Below the pieces are notes generated by a model that did no database searches, was not told where the DNA came from, and saw only the letters and a program-made list of their open reading frames with translations. A DNA stretch of 7,566 bases from Lachnospiraceae bacterium (GTDB lineage: Bacteria > Bacillota > Clostridia > Lachnospirales > Lachnospiraceae), in NCBI GenBank assembly GCA_017444545.1, contig JAFSWJ010000286.1, positions 1 through 7,566 on the forward strand, in the 5' to 3' direction. Both the position numbers and the translations under genes were made by a program. Positions 1-7,247 of the stretch are shown in pieces (the first letter of the stretch is position 1; every line of letters begins with the position of its first letter).

Positions 1-729
1 CAGCAGCTGCTTTCATCCATGTTCATCATCTTCGTGCTGATGCTGGCCTCAAGTCTTTGCATGTACAGTGTTGAGCATGAAGCCCAGCCTGATGTTTTTG
101 AAAATGCTTTTTCGGGTATCTGGTGGGCTGCATCAGCCCTTTTGACGGTGGGATACGGTGACATATACCCCATAACATATGCTGGAAGGGTTCTGGGCAC
201 CATCATAGCCTTTCTCGGGGTGGGAGTCGTAGCGGTACCTACAGGTATCATTTCCGCCGGCTTCGTGGAGCAGTATACCATGTTAAAGCATGCAAATGAT
301 GAGACCGAGGATGCCGATATACGCTTCATCAAAGTTAAACTCGATACCGGAAGTGTTTGGAACAAAAAGACGATAAAGGAGCTGAACCTTCCAAAGGATG
401 TGATCATAGCGGGGATTGAAAGAGATGAGCATTTTTTGATGCCTGCAGGAGATGTGAAGCTTGAAGCCGGTGACATGCTCATACTTGCCGCGGAGACCTA
501 CAAGGACGAGTGGAAGGTGGAATTAAAGGAGATAATCCTTGCTTACGGCCACCCCTGGTGCGACAGAAGGATAGATGACCTTGATATCTCAAGAAAAAGC
601 TTCATCGTGATGATCAGAAGGGATGACCGCATGATGATCCCGAGAGGGGATATGAGGCTTAAAGAAGGAGATGTTCTTGTGATCTATTCGGAGAAAAAGA
701 TGTCTGAGGCCTCTGTCCTAAAGGTATGA
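1..729 (+). CDS. Potassium channel with two C-terminal RCK_C-like domains (5' partial)
   Basis: The frame is open from the first base, so the 5' end (probably earlier membrane segments) lies outside the window. The ATG at 19 is internal, inside a membrane helix. Counting that Met as 1, a hydrophobic helix covers about 1-17, a pore helix and TVGYGD potassium selectivity filter lie at 43-48, and a long inner helix ending in AVPTGIISAGF spans about 56-82. The cytosolic tail has two similar segments (about 101-158 and 171-224), each with a P-x-G-D-x-x-L-x-x-GD pattern (MPAGDVKLEAGD and IPRGDMRLKEGD), as in TrkA_C/RCK_C domains. No Rossmann-type RCK_N domain lies between pore and tail. The protein should act in the cytoplasmic membrane as a gated K+ channel of the Kch/KvAP-like class. 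Ligand gating by the tail is inferred. Function as a K+ channel is well supported; whether it is six-helix and voltage-sensing cannot be judged here. Confidence 0.9.
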   Translation, partial: QQLLSSMFIIFVLMLASSLCMYSVEHEAQPDVFENAFSGIWWAASALLTVGYGDIYPITYAGRVLGTIIAFLGVGVVAVPTGIISAGFVEQYTMLKHANDETEDADIRFIKVKLDTGSVWNKKTIKELNLPKDVIIAGIERDEHFLMPAGDVKLEAGDMLILAAETYKDEWKVELKEIILAYGHPWCDRRIDDLDISRKSFIVMIRRDDRMMIPRGDMRLKEGDVLVIYSEKKMSEASVLKV

Positions 730-760
730 AGCCTGCGAGGTTTAAATGGGGGGCTTCGTA
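725..760 (+). repeat. Imperfect palindrome overlapping the galK promoter
   Basis: TATGAAGCC at 725-733 pairs with GGCTTCGTA at 752-760, giving nine pairs with one G-U and an 18-base loop. The left arm includes the channel gene's stop codon. The loop and right arm cover the -35 hexamer and part of the spacer of the predicted promoter. No T-run follows, so it is not a standard intrinsic terminator. It could be a weak 3'-end hairpin of the upstream mRNA, an operator, or chance. Confidence 0.4.
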
Positions 761-769
761 TGGTATAAT
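741..769 (+). promoter_or_regulatory. Likely sigma-70/sigma-A promoter for galK and downstream genes
   Basis: TATAAT at 764-769 is a perfect -10 hexamer preceded by TGG at 761-763, which makes an extended -10. TTTAAA at 741-746 matches the -35 consensus at four of six bases, with a 17-base spacer. Transcription would start near 776, giving a leader of about 70 bases before galK. It is the best promoter seen in the window and the only good candidate for driving the galK-ABC-ABC-trkA run. Confidence 0.65.
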
Positions 770-831
770 AAAAAACTGCGAATAAGGTATATACTTGTGC
801 TGTTTAGCCTGATGACAAGCCTGTGAACATG

Positions 832-838
832 AAGGAGG
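832..838 (+). promoter_or_regulatory. Strong ribosome binding site of galK
   Basis: AAGGAGG lies six bases before the ATG at 845. It is the best-matched ribosome binding site in the window and fixes the galK start. Confidence 0.85.
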
Positions 839-844
839 AAATAA

Positions 845-2017
845 ATGCCGGTAACAGATGAATTGATGGCCTGTTTCAAGGAGAAATTCGGGTCTGAAGG
901 AGATATAAGAGTATATTTCGCGCCGGGAAGGGTCAACCTGATCGGAGAGCATACCGACTATAACGGGGGGCATGTTTTCCCCTGTGCCCTGTCCATGGGA
1001 AACTACGGGGTTGCCAGAAAGAGAAATGACAAGACCGTCAGGTGGTACAACATGACCTATCCCGATAACGGGATCATCACCGCCGACATCACGGGACTTT
1101 CCCCCGAGGACAACGGTCTCTGGTATGATTATCAGCTGGGTGTTCTCTGGGCTTTCATGCAAAAGGGTTATGAGATCCCCTGCGGCTATGACATGGTAAT
1201 GATCAGTGACATGCCGGCAGGAGCGGGACTCAGTGCCTCGGCATCCATCGAGGAGCTGGCAGCCGTTATCGCAAGGGATCTGTTTTCCATTGATGTGACG
1301 ATGTCGGAATGTGCTGTCATAGGACAGTATTCCGAAAACAATTTCAACGGCATGAAGTGCGGGATCATGGATCAGTTTGCTTCCGCCATGGGAAAAAAGA
1401 ACAATGCGATCTTTCTTGATACGGATACTCTTGATTATGAATATGTGCCTCTGAACCTGAAGGCCGAAAAGATCGTGATAACAAACAGCAATGTCAAACA
1501 CCAGCTTGCAGGTTCCGCCTACAATGAAAGAAGGAGACAGTGCGAGGAGGCGTTAAAGGATCTTCAGGCTGTTACCGATATAAAGAGCCTTGGAGATCTG
1601 ACGGACGATGAATTTGACAGCCTGGCCGGAAATATAAAGGATCCGGTGAGCAGAAAGAGGGCAAAGCACGCTGTTTATGAGAATACGCGAACAATAAAGG
1701 CGGTGAGCGCTTTAAGGAGCGGTGATATAGAAGCCTTCGGAAAACTGATGAACGAATCCCATATCTCGCTTAGGGACGATTACGAGACCTCCTGCAGTGA
1801 GATAGATGTACTTGCCGAAGAAGCATGGAAGATCAATGGGGTCATAGGCTCCAGGATCACGGGAGGCGGCTTCGGAGGCTGTACCGTAAGCATCGTGAAA
1901 AATGATGCGATAGAGGAATTCAAAGAAAGGATCAGCAGTGTGTACAGAGAAAAGACCGGGCTTGAAGCGGCGTTTTATATTGCCGATGCTGCTGATGGAG
2001 CAAGGAGGCTCCTTTAG
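845..2017 (+). CDS. galK: Galactokinase
   Basis: This 390-residue protein, the usual size for the family, transfers the ATP gamma-phosphate to the C1 hydroxyl of alpha-D-galactose, the first committed step of the Leloir pathway in the cytosol. It is a GHMP-family kinase. The galactokinase signature GRVNLIGEHTDY is at 28-39. The ATP-binding GHMP motif PAGAGLSASAS is at 124-134; residue 131 is Ala where Ser is common. CGIMDQ at 172-177 supplies the expected catalytic Asp176. The C-terminal glycine-rich motif GGGFGGC is at 340-346. The start is fixed by AAGGAGG six bases upstream, and a promoter with an extended -10 lies about 75 bases upstream. It ends in TAG ten bases before the first ABC gene, suggesting co-transcription. 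No galT, galE or sugar transporter gene is adjacent in the window, so its usual pathway partners must be elsewhere. Confidence 0.96.
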   Translation: MPVTDELMACFKEKFGSEGDIRVYFAPGRVNLIGEHTDYNGGHVFPCALSMGNYGVARKRNDKTVRWYNMTYPDNGIITADITGLSPEDNGLWYDYQLGVLWAFMQKGYEIPCGYDMVMISDMPAGAGLSASASIEELAAVIARDLFSIDVTMSECAVIGQYSENNFNGMKCGIMDQFASAMGKKNNAIFLDTDTLDYEYVPLNLKAEKIVITNSNVKHQLAGSAYNERRRQCEEALKDLQAVTDIKSLGDLTDDEFDSLAGNIKDPVSRKRAKHAVYENTRTIKAVSALRSGDIEAFGKLMNESHISLRDDYETSCSEIDVLAEEAWKINGVIGSRITGGGFGGCTVSIVKNDAIEEFKERISSVYREKTGLEAAFYIADAADGARRLL

Positions 2018-2027
2018 AAGAACTTAA

Positions 2028-3815
2028 ATGGAAGAAGTCACAAAGTCATATGAAAGCTTGACCGCAAAGCAGTGCATCAGCACTCTTTCGGGATATATCA
2101 GACAATTCAGGATACCTTCGCTGCTGACACCGGTGTTTATGGTCATAGAGGTATTGATGGAGACCATCATACCCTATCTGATGGCAGATATCATAGATAA
2201 CGGTGTCTCAAAAGGTGATCTGGCTCATATATACAGGGTAGGTGCACTCATGGTGGCATTTGCCCTTGTTTCTCTTACTGCGGGATGTCTGGGAGCGGTA
2301 TTTGCCGCAAAGGCATCAGCGGGACTGTCCATGAATCTGAGAAATGCGATGTATCGCAATATCCAGACATTTTCATTTTCAAACATAGACAGGTTTTCAA
2401 CACCGGGACTCATCACAAGGCTTACCACGGATGTCACAAATGTCCAGAATGCCTATCAGATGCTGCTGCGCATGTGTATGAGGGCTCCCGTTTCACTGAT
2501 ACTTGCCATGATCATGTCGTTTGTGATCAGTGCCAGACTCGCCCTGGTATACCTGGTCGCTGTCATATTTCTGGTGCTGTTTTTCTGCATGATAATCCCG
2601 AAGGTGACATCTTATTTTTCGAAAGTATTTGTAAAGTATGATGATCTCAATGAATCCGTACAGGAAAACGTCTCTGCCATCAGGGTGGTAAAGGCCTTTG
2701 TCAGGGAGGATGCCGAAAAGGAGAAATTCGAAAAGGCTGTGGGCAATCTGTACGGTATGTTTGTCAGGGCGGAAAAGATGATCATCACCAATATGCCGGT
2801 CATGCAGTTTACGGTATACGGATGCATCCTGGCCATCAGCTGGTTCGGGGCAAACATGATCGTTTACGGAAGCCTGAGCACGGGCGAGCTCATGAGCATG
2901 CTGACCTACTGCATGAACATCCTCATGAACCTCATGATGCTCTCGGTCATTTTTGTGATGATGACCATGTCTGCTGCAAGCGCAAAGAGGATAACAGAGG
3001 TAATCAGGGAGGAATCGGATCTTTCGGATCCCAAAGATCCGCTGACAACGGTCAAAGACGGCAGCATAACCTTTGAAAATGTAAGCTTCGGCTACAATAA
3101 AACGGCAAGCGAGAAGGTTTTGAGAAATATAAACCTGAAGATAGAGTCCGGACAGACCATAGGAATCATAGGAGGGACCGGATCGGCAAAGTCCACTCTG
3201 GTAAGCCTCATATGCAGGCTCTATGATGTGGATGAAGGTTCGGTAAAGGTCGGCGGAGCGGATGTCAGAGACTACAGCATGGAGGTTTTGCGAAACAGGG
3301 TGGCGATCGTCCTCCAGCAAAACAATATCTTTTCGGGAAGCATCCTGGATAACCTGAGATGGGGAGATCCCGATGCCACTGATGAAGAATGTATCAGAGC
3401 CTGCAGGATGGCATCGGCAGATGAATTCATTGAGAATTTCCCGGAAAAATATGAGACTCATATCGAGCAGGGCGGAAGCAATGTTTCCGGAGGACAGAAG
3501 CAGAGGCTTTGCATAGCCAGGGCACTTTTGAAGGATCCGAAGATCATCATCTTTGATGATTCAACTTCAGCGGTTGATACGGCTACAGATGCAAGGATCA
3601 GAAAGTCATTAAAGAATTCCATGCCCGACGTAACAAAGATCATCATAGCACAGAGGATATCATCCATCCAGGATGCGGACGCCATCATAGTTCTGGATGA
3701 CGGGATCATATCCGGATTCGGAACGCATGAAGAGCTTTTGAAAAACAACGAGATCTACAGGGATGTTTACGGATCGCAGATCTCAGGCACCGGAGATTTT
3801 GACAGGCCGGCCTGA
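2028..3815 (+). CDS. ABC exporter half-transporter, degenerate-site subunit (subunit A)
   Basis: This 595-residue type IV exporter subunit has an N-terminal membrane domain with about six helices (roughly 31-56, 70-94, 150-168, 170-190, 260-280, 295-317) and a C-terminal nucleotide-binding domain from about 345. Visible motifs are Walker A GGTGSAKST at 382-390, Q-loop Gln430, signature NVSGGQ at 485-490, Walker B IIIFD at 506-510 and D-loop SAVD at 514-517. The catalytic Glu after Walker B is Asp511, the switch His is Gln542, and the Gly before the Walker A Lys is Ala387. Such changes mark the non-hydrolysing partner in heterodimeric exporters of the BmrCD, LmrCD and TM287/288 type. With the next gene it should form one membrane exporter. 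The substrate cannot be read from sequence; drugs, lipids or peptides are possible. The start follows galK by ten bases. Its best upstream purine run, AAGGAGG at 2002-2008 inside galK, is 19 bases away, so translation may be coupled. Confidence 0.93.
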   Translation: MEEVTKSYESLTAKQCISTLSGYIRQFRIPSLLTPVFMVIEVLMETIIPYLMADIIDNGVSKGDLAHIYRVGALMVAFALVSLTAGCLGAVFAAKASAGLSMNLRNAMYRNIQTFSFSNIDRFSTPGLITRLTTDVTNVQNAYQMLLRMCMRAPVSLILAMIMSFVISARLALVYLVAVIFLVLFFCMIIPKVTSYFSKVFVKYDDLNESVQENVSAIRVVKAFVREDAEKEKFEKAVGNLYGMFVRAEKMIITNMPVMQFTVYGCILAISWFGANMIVYGSLSTGELMSMLTYCMNILMNLMMLSVIFVMMTMSAASAKRITEVIREESDLSDPKDPLTTVKDGSITFENVSFGYNKTASEKVLRNINLKIESGQTIGIIGGTGSAKSTLVSLICRLYDVDEGSVKVGGADVRDYSMEVLRNRVAIVLQQNNIFSGSILDNLRWGDPDATDEECIRACRMASADEFIENFPEKYETHIEQGGSNVSGGQKQRLCIARALLKDPKIIIFDDSTSAVDTATDARIRKSLKNSMPDVTKIIIAQRISSIQDADAIIVLDDGIISGFGTHEELLKNNEIYRDVYGSQISGTGDFDRPA

Positions 3816-3836
3816 AACCGGTATCAGGGTAGATAA

Positions 3837-5774
3837 ATGGCACAGGAAAAGGTAAAAGAGATAAAGATGGGAGGACCCGGCCGGAGAGGCATGGGACGCC
3901 CCGGGGAAAAGGTGAAGGATCCGGGAAAGCTTTTTTTGAGGCTTTCCCGCTACATCCTGAAGGATTATGCCCTCCATGTGGCAGTTGTCATTATCTGCAT
4001 TTTTGTGGGAGTACTGACACAGGTCAGGGGAACCCTTTTTTTGCGGAACCTCATAGATGACTACATCACACCCATGGTTAAGAGCGGGAGCAGGGATTTT
4101 TCTCCGCTTCTTTCAGCCATTTTAAAGATGGCGGCCCTGTATGCCGCAGGCGTGGTATCTTCATATATCCACCAGAGGATAATGATAAATGTCGGTCAGG
4201 GAACATTAAAGAACATCAGGATCGACCTGTTTTCACATATGGAGTCACTTCCGGTCAGGTATTTTGACACTCATCCCCACGGGGATATTATGTCGGTATA
4301 TACCAACGACATAGATACCTTAAGACAGATGATAAGCCAGGCCATGCCGCAGTTTTTGAACAGTCTGATCACCATAATAAGTGTTCTCATAAGCATGATA
4401 GCCCTGAGTCTTCCCCTGACCCTTGTGTCACTGTTCATGGTCATTGTCATGCTTTCAGCCTCAATGAGCATAGCAAAACGCTCGGGAAGGAACTTTGTCG
4501 CGCAGCAGTCAAAGCTCGGCGCGCTGAACGGCTATATCGAAGAGATGATCAGCGGACAGAAGGTGGTCAAGGTATTTAATCACGAGGAGGCTGCGGTAAG
4601 GGAGTTTGAAGAAAAAAACAGGGAGCTCTTTTACAGCGCATATAATGCAAACAAATTCGTGAACATGATGGGACCCATAAATGCCCAGATCGGAAATCTG
4701 AGCTATGTCATCTGCGCAGCCGCGGGAGGAGCGATGGCTATAAGCGGCTTTGCCGGACTGACACTGGGCGGTCTGGCATCATTCCTGACCTTCAACCGGA
4801 GTATCAACATGCCCATCAGCCAGATCAGCAACCAGTTCAATTCCGTTATCATGGCACTTGCGGGAGCACAGAGGGTATTTGCGCTGATCGATGAGGAACC
4901 GGAAAAGGATGAAGGATATGTGACACTGGTCAATGCCGTTGTCGATGAGGACGGCAAAGTAAGCCCCTCGGAAAAAAGGACCGGAAAATGGGCGTGGAAG
5001 CATTTTCACAAGGCGGAAAATACCACGGATTACGTGATGCTTGAGGGAAATGTCGAATTCAACGGCGTGGATTTCGGATATACGGATGATGTGATGGTCC
5101 TTCATGATATCAGGATAAACGCAAAGGCCGGACAGAAGATCGCATTTGTCGGATCCACAGGTGCGGGCAAAACCACGATCACAAATCTGATCAACAGGTT
5201 ATATGACATACAGGACGGAAAGATACGGTATGACGGTATCAATATAAACAAGATCAAAAAGGCGGATCTTCGAAGATCGCTGGGAATGGTACTTCAGGAG
5301 ACGAATCTTTTTTCCGATACCGTAATGGAGAATATCAGATACGGAAAGCCTGATGCCACCGATGAGGAAGTCATAGCGGCGGCAAAGCTTGCCAATGCGC
5401 ACGGCTTCATAAAGAAGCTTTCAAACGGGTATGATACGGTGCTTTCTGGAAACGGAGCAAACCTGAGCCAGGGACAGAGACAACTTCTGGCCATAGCAAG
5501 GGCAGCCGTTGCGGATCCCCCCGTACTGATACTTGATGAGGCAACAAGCTCCATAGATACGAGGACTGAAAGAATTGTCCAGGAGGGAATGGATGCCCTG
5601 ATGAAGGGGAGGACAACCTTTGTGATTGCGCACAGGCTGTCCACGGTTAAAAACAGCGACTGCATCATGGTGCTTGAAAAGGGACGGATAATCGAACAGG
5701 GAACACATGAGGAACTTCTGGCTTTGAAGAGAAAATACTACCAGCTTTATACTGGAAATGAGATCGGAGGTTGA
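3837..5774 (+). CDS. ABC exporter half-transporter, catalytic subunit (subunit B)
   Basis: This 645-residue partner of the preceding gene starts with a Gly/Arg/Lys-rich cytosolic tail (1-30), followed by a six-helix membrane domain (about 45-65, 91-112, 172-210 as two helices, 286-306, 308-325) and a nucleotide-binding domain from about 403. Motifs are Walker A GSTGAGKTT at 439-447, Q-loop Gln487, signature NLSQGQ at 542-547, Walker B LILDE at 564-568 with catalytic Glu568, and switch His599. Its own Walker motifs are canonical, but the signature has Gln545 in place of the first Gly of LSGGQ, as expected where it faces the degenerate site of subunit A. About 40 extra polar residues (361-400) lie between the membrane domain and the nucleotide-binding domain. 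The start has only a weak AGGG seven bases upstream. Met11 at 3867 is an alternative. The 21-base gap indicates an operon with subunit A. Confidence 0.94.
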   Translation: MAQEKVKEIKMGGPGRRGMGRPGEKVKDPGKLFLRLSRYILKDYALHVAVVIICIFVGVLTQVRGTLFLRNLIDDYITPMVKSGSRDFSPLLSAILKMAALYAAGVVSSYIHQRIMINVGQGTLKNIRIDLFSHMESLPVRYFDTHPHGDIMSVYTNDIDTLRQMISQAMPQFLNSLITIISVLISMIALSLPLTLVSLFMVIVMLSASMSIAKRSGRNFVAQQSKLGALNGYIEEMISGQKVVKVFNHEEAAVREFEEKNRELFYSAYNANKFVNMMGPINAQIGNLSYVICAAAGGAMAISGFAGLTLGGLASFLTFNRSINMPISQISNQFNSVIMALAGAQRVFALIDEEPEKDEGYVTLVNAVVDEDGKVSPSEKRTGKWAWKHFHKAENTTDYVMLEGNVEFNGVDFGYTDDVMVLHDIRINAKAGQKIAFVGSTGAGKTTITNLINRLYDIQDGKIRYDGININKIKKADLRRSLGMVLQETNLFSDTVMENIRYGKPDATDEEVIAAAKLANAHGFIKKLSNGYDTVLSGNGANLSQGQRQLLAIARAAVADPPVLILDEATSSIDTRTERIVQEGMDALMKGRTTFVIAHRLSTVKNSDCIMVLEKGRIIEQGTHEELLALKRKYYQLYTGNEIGG

Positions 5775-5783
5775 CAGCAGCAA

Positions 5784-6668
5784 ATGAATATTATCATAGT
5801 CGGATGCGGAAAGATCGGAGCGGCCCTTACAAAAGCCCTGAATGACGAGGAGCATGATATCGCCGTCATCGATATCGACGGTGCAACGGTAAAATCTGTT
5901 GCAAACAATGCGGATGTCATCGGTGTCGAGGGAAACGGGGCGTCAATACAGACCCAGAGGGAAGCCGGCATAGGAAAAGCGGATCTCCTCATAGCAACGG
6001 CAGGTTCGGATGAAGTCAACATCCTGTGCTGTATGATCGCAAAAAAAGCAAACAAGGATATCAGTACCATAGCCAGGGTCAGAAATCCCGTTTACAGGGA
6101 GGAGATCAATTATTTCAAGGAGGAGCTCGGACTGTCCATGGTACTGAATCCCGAGCTTCTGGCGGCCCGTGAGATAGCAAGACTTCTCAGGTTTCCGTAT
6201 GCCATGAAGATAGACACTCTTTTAAGGGACAGGATAGAGATACTCAAGCACCGCATCAAGGAGGGATCCCCGCTTGCCGATATCAGGGTCATGGATGTGA
6301 ACAGGAAGCTCGGATCCGATGTCCTCATCTGCACCATAGAAAGGGAAGGAGAGGTATTCATACCAAACGGTGCATCAATGCTTTTTGCGGATGATGTGAT
6401 CTCCTTTGTGACGTCCCCCGAGGATGCGACGAAATTCTTCAGGAGTATCAAAGAGGATACCCATCAGGTAAAGGATACCATCATAGCAGGAGGAGGAAAG
6501 ATCTCATATTATCTTGCCCAGCAGCTTCTGGCACTGGGGATCGGTACCAAGATCATAGAGATCGATCCGAAAAGGTGTGAGATACTGGATGAAGCCCTGA
6601 GTGCTGCCACCATAATCTGCGGTGACGGAACAGACCAGGAGCTCCTGCTTGAGGAGGGGATAGAGTAA
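5784..6668 (+). CDS. trkA: TrkA N-terminal fragment (RCK_N1, RCK_C1, part of RCK_N2)
   Basis: This 294-residue product is what would be made if the TAA at 6666 is real. Residues 1-140 form a complete first Rossmann domain: GCGKIG at 7-12, acidic Asp30 at the end of strand 2, and GNGASIQTQREAGIGKADL at about 50-68. Residues 141-210 form the first RCK_C domain. Residues 231-294 begin a second Rossmann fold, with AGGGKIS at 235-241 and DGTDQELLLEEGIE at 281-294, but the chain ends before its fourth strand. GGAGG at 5766-5770, overlapping the end of the ABC gene, lies 13 bases before the ATG, so translational coupling is plausible. It could still dimerise through the intact first RCK unit, but the exposed partial fold would probably be unstable. 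Confidence 0.75.
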   Translation: MNIIIVGCGKIGAALTKALNDEEHDIAVIDIDGATVKSVANNADVIGVEGNGASIQTQREAGIGKADLLIATAGSDEVNILCCMIAKKANKDISTIARVRNPVYREEINYFKEELGLSMVLNPELLAAREIARLLRFPYAMKIDTLLRDRIEILKHRIKEGSPLADIRVMDVNRKLGSDVLICTIEREGEVFIPNGASMLFADDVISFVTSPEDATKFFRSIKEDTHQVKDTIIAGGGKISYYLAQQLLALGIGTKIIEIDPKRCEILDEALSAATIICGDGTDQELLLEEGIE

Positions 6669-6677
6669 ACGGAATCG

Positions 6678-7145
6678 GTGGTCACACTGACCAATATAGA
6701 TGAGGAAAACATACTTCTTGCCCTCTATGCAAAAAAGATGAATCCGAATGTAAAATGCATCACAAAGGTAAACAGGGTGGTGTTTGATGAGATCATGGAG
6801 GATATAGATCTCGGGACCATCATGCATACCAAATCCATAGTTGCGGACCGCGTCACCTCCTTTGTCAGGGCCATGCAGAATTCCATGGGCAGTAATGTTG
6901 AGACCCTGGTCCATATCATAGATGAAAAGGCAGAGGCACTGGAGTTCAAGGTGACGGGCAATTCCGCGGTTACCGGAAAGCCCTTAAGCGAGCTTGATCT
7001 GAAGGATGAGCTCATCATCGCAGCCATAAACAGGGGAAAGACGATAAAGTTTCCCAAAGGACAGGATGAGATCAGTCCGGGAGACAGGGTGATCGTTGTG
7101 ACGACCCATATGGGACTCAACGACCTTGATGACATCCTTAAGTGA
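6678..7145 (+). CDS. trkA: TrkA C-terminal fragment (end of RCK_N2 plus RCK_C2)
   Basis: This is a 155-residue open stretch in the same frame as the preceding fragment, starting at a possible GTG nine bases after the TAA. It supplies the rest of the second Rossmann fold (VTLTNIDEENILLALYA at 2-18, KCITKVNR at 26-33), a linker helix, and a complete second RCK_C domain at about 75-142 (LSELDLKDELIIAAI, then EISPGDRVIVV). A purine run GAGGAGGGG at 6651-6659 lies 18 bases before the GTG, too far for a good ribosome binding site. Independent translation would need reinitiation after the nearby stop. Conservation of the coding sequence right up to the stop suggests the break is recent or is a sequence error. 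Confidence 0.6.
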   Translation: MVTLTNIDEENILLALYAKKMNPNVKCITKVNRVVFDEIMEDIDLGTIMHTKSIVADRVTSFVRAMQNSMGSNVETLVHIIDEKAEALEFKVTGNSAVTGKPLSELDLKDELIIAAINRGKTIKFPKGQDEISPGDRVIVVTTHMGLNDLDDILK

Positions 7146-7193
7146 TTTTTATATTTCATCAAGTTAAGCAGCATTCATTTCCCGCGCGAGCAG

Positions 7194-7228
7194 GGCGCTA
7201 AACGTCCGGTGGACGTTTGCTAAGCGCC
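7194..7228. repeat. First internal hairpin of the intergenic element
   Basis: AAACGTCC at 7200-7207 pairs perfectly with GGACGTTT at 7211-7218 around a three-base GGT loop. GGCGCT at 7194-7199 pairs with AGCGCC at 7223-7228 below it, with only a four-base bulge (7219-7222). That gives fourteen perfect pairs in a 35-base span. There is no T-run on either side, so it is not a typical intrinsic terminator. Confidence 0.75.
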
Positions 7229-7247
7229 GACCGGAGCGGAGCGTAGA

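Larger units (their letters stand above)
5784..7145 (+). pseudogene. trkA: trkA, potassium uptake regulatory subunit, interrupted by an in-frame TAA
   Basis: Two adjacent reading frames lie in the same phase and together give 453 residues plus the internal stop, the normal length of a two-RCK TrkA. Domain order is RCK_N1 (GCGKIG nucleotide-binding loop at 7-12), RCK_C1 (about 141-210), RCK_N2 (AGGGKIS at 235-241) and RCK_C2 (about codons 373-440). Codon 295 is TAA at 6666-6668. The flanks read GDGTDQELLLEEGIE, stop, TESVVTLTNIDEEN, which is continuous with the usual TrkA sequence and has no gap or frame change. In relatives, a residue such as Lys, Ser or Gln typically sits at this place, so one base change (for example AAA to TAA) would explain it. 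TrkA normally forms a cytosolic NAD(H)- or nucleotide-binding ring that gates TrkH, whose gene follows. Alternatives to a real nonsense mutation are a sequencing or assembly error, or rare readthrough. The halves are listed separately below. Confidence 0.8.

Noticed and set aside
659..1501. 280-codon open frame on the - strand opposite the channel end and galK
   Set aside because: It lies opposite the well-supported galK and across the channel stop and promoter. Its translation is His/Pro/Ser-rich with no recognisable domain, typical of a shadow frame.
2493..3461. 322-codon open frame on the - strand opposite ABC subunit A
   Set aside because: It is fully antisense to a gene with clear ABC motifs. 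The translation has no domain and an atypical composition.
3803..3814. Perfect 12-base palindrome CAGGCCGGCCTG at the end of ABC subunit A
   Set aside because: It has no loop, lies in coding sequence over the stop codon, and has no T-run or promoter nearby. It is probably chance from Arg-Pro-Ala codons.
6666..6668. Reassignment of TAA to a sense codon in this organism
   Set aside because: No other gene in the window contains an internal TAA, although the complete genes here happen to end in TAG or TGA. One site cannot support a recoded genome.
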